Below are positions 1 through 4,107 of a stretch of 5,973 nucleotides of DNA, one piece after another. Position 1 is the stretch's first letter. Every line of letters starts with the position of its first letter. A program made the position numbers and the translations under genes. The notes beneath the pieces are model-generated. The model saw only the letters and a program-made list of their open reading frames with translations. It did not search any database and was not told the DNA's origin. This DNA comes from Woeseiaceae bacterium (GTDB taxonomy: Bacteria > Pseudomonadota > Gammaproteobacteria > Steroidobacterales > Woeseiaceae): the NCBI GenBank assembly GCA_022866645.1, contig JALHUQ010000457.1, positions 1-5,973 on the forward strand, written 5' to 3'.

Positions 1-631
1 CTGCGCCGCCAACCGTTGCGTTGTGTCCATCCATGTATTTTGTGGTGCTGTGGATCGATATGTCCGCGCCCAGTTCCAGCGGTCGCTGGTAGTAAGGCGT
101 CAAAAAGGTGTTGTCGACCGCATGTACTGCCCCGGCCGCCCGGGCAATTTTCGAAATACCGGCAATGTCCGAACATTTCATCGTTGGGTTTGCCGGCGTC
201 TCGGTCAGGAACAATTTCGTGTTATCTCTCACAGCCGCAGCGACGGCCTCGAGATTCGATCCATCGACGAAGGAAAATTCGACACCGAATCGACTCAGAA
301 TCTGCTTGCACAGACGGTAGGTCCCGCCATAGGCGACATCGGAAATAATCGCATGGTCGCCCGCGTTCAGAAACGCGAGCATTACGCCTTGTATCGCCGC
401 CATCCCGGTGCCAAAACAGGAACAATCGACGCCGCCCTCGAGGTCGGTAAGTTTCAACTCCAGGGCGCGAACTGTCGGATTGCCGGAACGAGAGTAAGTA
501 AATCCTTTCGACATATAGCCGTCGACCGACGGCTGTACATAGGTAGTTGTCTGGTAGATCGGTGTCAGGATTGCGCCGGTTAGCGGATCCGGAGTGACGC
601 CTGCATGAATCTGTCTGGTGCTGAAACCCAT
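1..631 (-). CDS. PLP-dependent trans-sulfuration enzyme (Cys/Met metabolism family), N-terminal part
   Basis: Reading leftwards from ATG at 631-629, the frame stays open for 210 codons to the window edge, so the C-terminal half is missing. The start MGFSTRQIHAG is typical of this fold-type I PLP family (cystathionine gamma-synthase, cystathionine lyases, O-acylhomoserine sulfhydrylases). Visible active-site elements are Y47 and R49 in TYSRSGNPT (phosphate contacts from the partner subunit), the glycine-rich FGTGMAAI at 73-80, Y101 in VAYGGTYRL (stacks on PLP), D173 in AVDNTF (PLP ring nitrogen) and the Schiff-base lysine K198 in HSTTKYMDGH. The lysine number equals that of E. coli MetB. A Shine-Dalgarno-like TAGGA lies at 640-644, 8 bases before the ATG. 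The gene lies 107 bases downstream of the MetA-family gene on the same strand, which suggests it uses the O-acyl ester made there, as a cystathionine gamma-synthase or a sulfhydrylase. The residues that separate these activities are mostly outside the window, so I give no symbol. Family membership is secure; the exact reaction is not. Confidence 0.93.
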   Translation of the reverse strand, partial: MGFSTRQIHAGVTPDPLTGAILTPIYQTTTYVQPSVDGYMSKGFTYSRSGNPTVRALELKLTDLEGGVDCSCFGTGMAAIQGVMLAFLNAGDHAIISDVAYGGTYRLCKQILSRFGVEFSFVDGSNLEAVAAAVRDNTKLFLTETPANPTMKCSDIAGISKIARAAGAVHAVDNTFLTPYYQRPLELGADISIHSTTKYMDGHNATVGGA

Positions 632-738
632 GGTTCTATTCCTAAGTATGGTGGGCAACGAAGTTGTCGCCGGTTGGGATGCAAATAATACACGGAATAC
701 CACTATCCGGGGAGTCGTGAACCGATGCGCAAAACCGG

Positions 739-1806
739 CTAGCGAATACCGAGCGGATTGTCCGGGTCGACGCCGTCCATGAACTGCAGGCGGCGGTCGA
801 GGTTGGTGAGCCGGTACACCATCCCCAGCCAGTTGTTGACTATCGCTTTGCCGGTGTCGCCCCAGGTGTTGTGGACCAGGTCTTGCAGCTCGTCTTCCGG
901 AAATGCCGGAATCGGTTTGCCTCTGCTCTTCGCATCGACAGCAGTTTGCAGGAATGTCGACGCGATATCGCGTGCTTCTTGCGAAAAATAATTCTCCGGA
1001 AAGCGCGGTGCGTCAACTCTGTCACCGGTGAGGTAACGCGTCACCTCGCGCTTGTATTCCTTGAGCAGGCTCACCGCGTCGTACTCCGGATGACCCTGAA
1101 AATAGACTATGCGAAACTGATCCGGGCTTACCGCGAGATGTACGCCTACCCCGTCACAGGAGGCAAGCACCTTAATTCCTGCCTGCTCGAGCTGTTCTTT
1201 ACTCACATCATTGTAGCGAGAGTGTGGTGCGTCAAACCGCGTGTTGATCTCCCAGGTCAAAGGATGCTCGGGCTCTTCAATATTGTGACTGTAGACGCCC
1301 CACTGTTTCTTCGGCAGTGGCGTACGCTCGATACCGTGGTTGAATTTCACCAACGCGTGGGTTGCAAGGCAAGAACAAAGAACGGAAGCGACATTGTCGT
1401 TTGCCCACGCAACGATTTCCATCAATGGTTTCCAGAACGGCTCCTGCTCCAGTGAAGGATTGGCGACATTGGCTCCTGTGATGATCAGGGCGTCGAGCCC
1501 CTGCTCGCGCAGGCTGTTGAAATCGGAATAGTGCTGCCGGATATGTTGCTGCGCTTCAGGCCCGCGATTCAGCTCCGGAATCGAGAACGGATAAACGAAC
1601 AATTGAGCGATCTGATTGCAGGCCCCGACCAGCCGGATGAACTGGTGCTCGGTGGCCGCCAGTGCCGCGTCCGGCATCATATTCAGCAGTCCGATATGCA
1701 GCTCACGAATATCCTGGTGGCTGGCACGCTCCGCCGTGAGCACGTCCTGACCGCGATCACGAAGGCGCTGAAATGTTGGCAAATCATTGTGTGCAACTAG
1801 TGGCAT
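739..1806 (-). CDS. metA: MetA-family homoserine O-acyltransferase (probable O-succinyltransferase)
   Basis: This 355-residue protein belongs to the HTS (MetA) family, cytoplasmic enzymes that move an acyl group from acyl-CoA to the homoserine hydroxyl, the first committed step to methionine. The start MPLVAHNDLPTFQRLRDRG aligns with the E. coli MetA start. The catalytic triad is present: C146 in LCSCLATHA (E. coli C142), and H239 and E241 in QGHPEYD (E. coli H235, E237). DAPHSRY at 192-198 is another family signature. The protein is about 45 residues longer than E. coli MetA. The extra length lies after the triad: an insert at about 275-312, between ENYF and NTWG, and a longer C-terminal tail. 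The residue matching E. coli G111 is A115, so acyl-donor preference cannot be read off; succinyl is the default guess. The ribosome site is poor (GGA 13 bases before ATG), but no better start exists. The next gene downstream is a trans-sulfuration enzyme on the same strand. A serine acyltransferase role, known for some MetA-like proteins in lactobacilli, is the main alternative. Confidence 0.9.
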   Translation of the reverse strand: MPLVAHNDLPTFQRLRDRGQDVLTAERASHQDIRELHIGLLNMMPDAALAATEHQFIRLVGACNQIAQLFVYPFSIPELNRGPEAQQHIRQHYSDFNSLREQGLDALIITGANVANPSLEQEPFWKPLMEIVAWANDNVASVLCSCLATHALVKFNHGIERTPLPKKQWGVYSHNIEEPEHPLTWEINTRFDAPHSRYNDVSKEQLEQAGIKVLASCDGVGVHLAVSPDQFRIVYFQGHPEYDAVSLLKEYKREVTRYLTGDRVDAPRFPENYFSQEARDIASTFLQTAVDAKSRGKPIPAFPEDELQDLVHNTWGDTGKAIVNNWLGMVYRLTNLDRRLQFMDGVDPDNPLGIR

Positions 1807-1831
1807 ACGCGAAAACGATTCCAGCTGTTCG

Positions 1832-1856
1832 ATTAGGACGGTGCAGTCTACCTAAT
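1832..1856 (-). promoter_or_regulatory. Possible hairpin in the leader of the MetA-family gene
   Basis: Read on the minus strand, ATTAG-GTA-GAC-TGCACC-GTC-CTAAT can fold into an 8-bp stem with a 3-base bulge and a 6-base loop, about 25 bases before the ATG. No T-run follows, so it is not an intrinsic terminator. It does not match a MetJ box array (AGACGTCT repeats) or any SAM riboswitch I recognise. It could be a protein operator or chance pairing. Confidence 0.22.
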
Positions 1857-1872
1857 TTCGGAAGCGGCACAT

Positions 1873-1903
1873 AAAAAAGGCCCGGCGATCGCTCGTCGGG
1901 CCT
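1873..1903 (-). terminator. Intrinsic terminator of groESL
   Basis: Transcribed leftwards, AGGCCCG pairs perfectly with CGGGCCT. Inside that 7-bp stem there is one A-C mismatch, then three more pairs (CGA/TCG) closed by a GCGA tetraloop of the GNRA type, and six T residues follow directly (1878-1873). It begins 27 bases after the groEL stop codon. On the plus strand the same hairpin has a G-U pair instead of the mismatch but only a broken T-run (CTCTTTA), and no rightward gene ends here, so leftward termination of groESL is the natural reading. Confidence 0.92.
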
Positions 1904-1930
1904 CTTTAGTCTTGCTGGTATGCAAACGGC

Positions 1931-3574
1931 TTACATCATGCCGCCCATGCCTCCCATTCCGCCCATGTCCGGCATTCCGCCGTGACCAGCTTCGTCTTTC
2001 GGTGCGTCAGCGATCATCGCTTCGGTTGTGAGCAGCAAGCCCGATACAGAGGCCGCGTTTTGCAGTGCATATCGCGTCACTTTGGTCGGATCCAGAATAC
2101 CCATTGCGATCATGTCGCCGTATTCACCGGTTGCGGCGTTATAACCGTAGTTACCCTTGCCCAGAACAACCGCATTCAACACGACACTGGCATCACCGCC
2201 GGCGTTGCGAACGATCTGCCGCAGTGGCTCTTCGACTGCACGTTTCAGAATGGCAATACCAACGTTTTGGTCGTCGTTGTCACCCACAAGCTTCGCGATC
2301 ATTTTGACAGCGCGAATATAGGCAACACCGCCTCCCGGTACCACGCCTTCTTCAACAGCGGCACGGGTAGCGTGAAGTGCATCTTCAACACGAGCTTTCT
2401 TTTCTTTCATCTCAACTTCGGTAGCAGCACCAACCTTAATGACGGCAACACCGCCAGACAGTTTGGCAACACGCTCCTGGAGCTTCTCTTTGTCGTAGTC
2501 CGATGAAGATTCTTCGATCTCGGCATTGATCTGCTTTACTCGTGCTTTGATATCAGCAGGCTTGCCAGCACCGTCGATCAGCGTTGTCGCCTCTTTCGTG
2601 ATCTGAATCTTTTTGGCTTCGCCCAAGTCGTCCAGCGTCGCTTTCTCAAGCGACAAACCGACTTCTTCGGAAATAACCTGACCACCCGTCAGAACAGCGA
2701 TGTCCTGCAGCATTGCCTTACGACGATCGCCAAATCCCGGTGCTTTTACAGCCGCGACTTTTACGATGCCGCGTATGTTGTTAACAACCAGGGTAGCAAG
2801 CGCTTCGCCTTCGACGTCCTCACAAATAATCAGTAGCGGACGACCGGCCTTTGCAACGCCCTCGAGTACCGGCAGAAGATCGCGAATATTGGAGATCTTC
2901 TTGTCGTACAACAAGATGAGCGGATTGTCGTGCTCAACCTGTTGGCTGGCAGCATCATTGATGAAGTAAGGAGACAGGTAACCACGATCGAACTGCATGC
3001 CTTCAACGACATCAAGTTCATTCGCGAGGCCAGAACCTTCCTCAACCGTGATAACGCCTTCTTTGCCAACTTTGTCCATTGCGTCGGAAATGAGTTCGCC
3101 GATTTCAACATCAGAGTTCGCAGAAATGCTGCCAACCTGTGCTATAGCTTTCTGATCTTCGCACGGCTTGGACAGTTTCTTCAGCTCTCCAACCATCGCA
3201 GCTGAGGCTTTGTCGATACCGCGCTTCAGGTCCATCGGATTCATGCCGGCAGCAACTGATTTCAGACCTTCCCGGAGGATAGCCTGGGCAAGAACTGTAG
3301 CCGTTGTCGTTCCGTCACCAGCGATGTCAGACGTCTGTGAAGCAACTTCCTTCACCATCTGCGCACCCATGTTTTCAAACTTGTCTTCAAGCTCGATTTC
3401 CTTGGCAACCGATACACCGTCTTTCGTGACAGTCGGCGCGCCAAAGCTCTTATCGAGCACGACGTTACGGCCTTTAGGACCCAGGGTCACTTTTACCGCA
3501 TTCGCGAGAACGTTCACGCCAGCAAACATCTTCTGCCGTGCGTCATCGCCAAATCGTACTTCTTTAGCAGCCAT
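1931..3574 (-). CDS. groL: 60-kDa chaperonin GroEL
   Basis: This is a complete 547-residue GroEL, which forms a cytoplasmic double ring of 14 subunits and folds proteins inside a cavity capped by GroES, driven by ATP. Numbering follows E. coli GroEL almost without gaps: nucleotide-binding GPKGRNVV at 32-39, KDGVSVAKEI at 51-60, GDGTTT with the Mg-binding D87, catalytic D398 in VEDALHATRA, and GGG at 414-416. The apical segment RGYLSPYFIN carries the conserved Tyr/Phe residues used to bind substrate and GroES. The C-terminus ends in Gly-Gly-Met repeats. ATG at 3574-3572 is preceded by AGAGGA at 3582-3587, 7 bases upstream, which directly abuts the groES stop codon. The 13-base gap to groES and the absence of a promoter between them show one operon, under the heat-shock control described for the upstream region. 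Nothing in the sequence suggests a divergent paralogue; this looks like the main chaperonin of the cell. Confidence 0.99.
   Translation of the reverse strand: MAAKEVRFGDDARQKMFAGVNVLANAVKVTLGPKGRNVVLDKSFGAPTVTKDGVSVAKEIELEDKFENMGAQMVKEVASQTSDIAGDGTTTATVLAQAILREGLKSVAAGMNPMDLKRGIDKASAAMVGELKKLSKPCEDQKAIAQVGSISANSDVEIGELISDAMDKVGKEGVITVEEGSGLANELDVVEGMQFDRGYLSPYFINDAASQQVEHDNPLILLYDKKISNIRDLLPVLEGVAKAGRPLLIICEDVEGEALATLVVNNIRGIVKVAAVKAPGFGDRRKAMLQDIAVLTGGQVISEEVGLSLEKATLDDLGEAKKIQITKEATTLIDGAGKPADIKARVKQINAEIEESSSDYDKEKLQERVAKLSGGVAVIKVGAATEVEMKEKKARVEDALHATRAAVEEGVVPGGGVAYIRAVKMIAKLVGDNDDQNVGIAILKRAVEEPLRQIVRNAGGDASVVLNAVVLGKGNYGYNAATGEYGDMIAMGILDPTKVTRYALQNAASVSGLLLTTEAMIADAPKDEAGHGGMPDMGGMGGMGGMM
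1934..1981 (-). repeat. Gly-Gly-Met repeat tail of GroEL
   Basis: The last 16 codons of groEL encode GGMPDMGGMGGMGGMM, the flexible tail typical of housekeeping bacterial chaperonins, which projects into the folding cavity. The matching DNA is a short imperfect 9-base tandem repeat. A PD interruption separates the first GGM from the rest. Confidence 0.9.
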
Positions 3575-3587
3575 TATTTAATCCTCT

Positions 3588-3878
3588 TTACTTTTCGATA
3601 ACCGCCATGATGTCGTCTTCCTTCATCACGAGCAGTTCTTCACCATCGACCTTGACCTCTGTTCCGGCGTATTTGCCGAACAGGACCTGGTCACCAACTT
3701 TGACGTCGAGAGGACGAATGTCGCCGTTCTCGAGTATTTTGCCTTTGCCTGCGGCTACAACTTTGCCCTTGATGGGTTTTTCAGCTGCAGCGTCAGGAAT
3801 AACGATTCCGCCGGGTGATGTGCGCTCTTCTTCCATGCGCTTTACTATGACCCGATCATGAAGCGGACGCATCTTCAT
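3588..3878 (-). CDS. groS: 10-kDa co-chaperonin GroES
   Basis: This is a complete 96-residue GroES, the heptameric lid that binds GroEL rings and closes the folding chamber. MKMRPLHDRVIVKR matches the family N-terminus. The mobile loop (about residues 16-32) contains GGIVIPD with the hydrophobic IVI tripeptide at 25-27 that docks on the GroEL apical domains. GKVVAAGKGK, VGDQVLFGKYAGTEVK and the end EDDIMAVIEK are also standard. A second Met at codon 3 is possible, but the first fits both the family N-terminus and the ribosome site: AGGAG at 3888-3892, 9 bases before the ATG. It is the first gene of the groES-groEL operon. The leader between the likely transcription start near 3962 and the ATG is about 80 bases long. 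Confidence 0.99.
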   Translation of the reverse strand: MKMRPLHDRVIVKRMEEERTSPGGIVIPDAAAEKPIKGKVVAAGKGKILENGDIRPLDVKVGDQVLFGKYAGTEVKVDGEELLVMKEDDIMAVIEK

Positions 3879-3940
3879 GGTACTATTCTCCTGTAAATTA
3901 TTGATTTATAACCGATTTATGACGGTTTTCCCGACCGACC

Positions 3941-3974
3941 ATTATTAGCACTCAGTCGGAAGAGTGCTAATAAT
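3941..3974. promoter_or_regulatory. CIRCE-like operator (HrcA binding site), 8-base spacer
   Basis: The CIRCE half-sites TTAGCACTC (3945-3953) and GAGTGCTAA (3962-3970) are both perfect. The inverted repeat extends outward to 13 bp per arm (ATTATTAGCACTC at 3941-3953 and its exact complement at 3962-3974). CIRCE is the binding site of the HrcA repressor, which is itself matured by GroEL and so links groESL expression to chaperonin supply. The spacer here is 8 bases (3954-3961), whereas the canonical element has 9. The operator overlaps the proposed -10 element and start point of groESL, as expected for repression. Identity as CIRCE is very likely; whether the shorter spacer alters HrcA affinity is unknown. 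No hrcA gene lies in the window. Confidence 0.92.
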
Positions 3975-3998
3975 AGGCATGGCGCCAGAGATTTCAAG
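3970..3998 (-). promoter_or_regulatory. groESL promoter (sigma-70 with sigma-32-like features)
   Basis: On the minus strand a -35 element TTGAAA (3997-3992) is separated by 16 bases from a -10 element TATTAT (3975-3970), a good sigma-70 promoter. The -35 is part of CTTGAAA, the sigma-32 (RpoH) heat-shock -35 sequence, and the region before the -10, GCCTATTATT, is a weak fit to the sigma-32 CCCCAT-type -10. The predicted start falls near 3962, inside the CIRCE palindrome. The arrangement suggests a basal promoter blocked by HrcA, possibly with RpoH input; the RpoH part is inference. Confidence 0.75.
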
Positions 3999-4020
3999 TG
4001 ACAAAATTTGACCTGGGTCG

Positions 4021-4048
4021 CTGACATCATCGAACAAAGGCGTAACAT
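4021..4048 (+). promoter_or_regulatory. Candidate promoter for the DsbD-type gene
   Basis: CTGACA (4021-4026), a 16-base spacer and TAACAT (4043-4048) form a moderate sigma-70-like match, about 60 bases before the ATG of the rightward gene. It is the best pair I can see in the 229-base divergent region, but the -10 matches only four of six consensus positions, so this is tentative. Confidence 0.3.
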
Positions 4049-4107
4049 TCCTGATTCCGGGCAGGTCCTCCTCACAGAACTGGCACATATAACCTCAGCA
4101 GAGCTCT

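Noticed and set aside
23..583. Long open frame (186 codons) on the plus strand
   Set aside because: It lies antisense to the PLP enzyme gene, whose protein has clear family motifs throughout. The plus-strand translation shows no recognisable motif, and a high-G+C coding strand often leaves such open frames opposite.
685..690. TATTAT on the minus strand as a -10 for the PLP enzyme gene
   Set aside because: No acceptable -35 is found 16-18 bases upstream (the region is C-rich), so a separate promoter in the 107-base gap is not supported; co-transcription with the acyltransferase gene is equally likely.
691..708. Short inverted repeat CGGA...TCCG in the gap before the PLP enzyme gene
   Set aside because: Only four to five pairs around a loop of about nine bases, with no T-run on either side; well within chance.
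871..1455. Plus-strand open frame of 194 codons
   Set aside because: It is the antisense shadow of the MetA-family gene, with no motif and no convincing ribosome site.
1807..1872. MetJ box or SAM riboswitch upstream of the MetA-family gene
   Set aside because: The only resemblance is a single TAGACTG; there are no tandem AGACGTCT-like octamers, and the leader is too short for a known SAM riboswitch fold.
1982..2506. Plus-strand open frame of 174 codons
   Set aside because: It is entirely antisense to groEL, which is unambiguous here.
4008..4036. TTGACC at 4008-4013 as a -35 for the DsbD-type gene
   Set aside because: At 17 bases spacing the -10 position reads CGAACA, which is a poor match; the pair at 4021-4048 is better.
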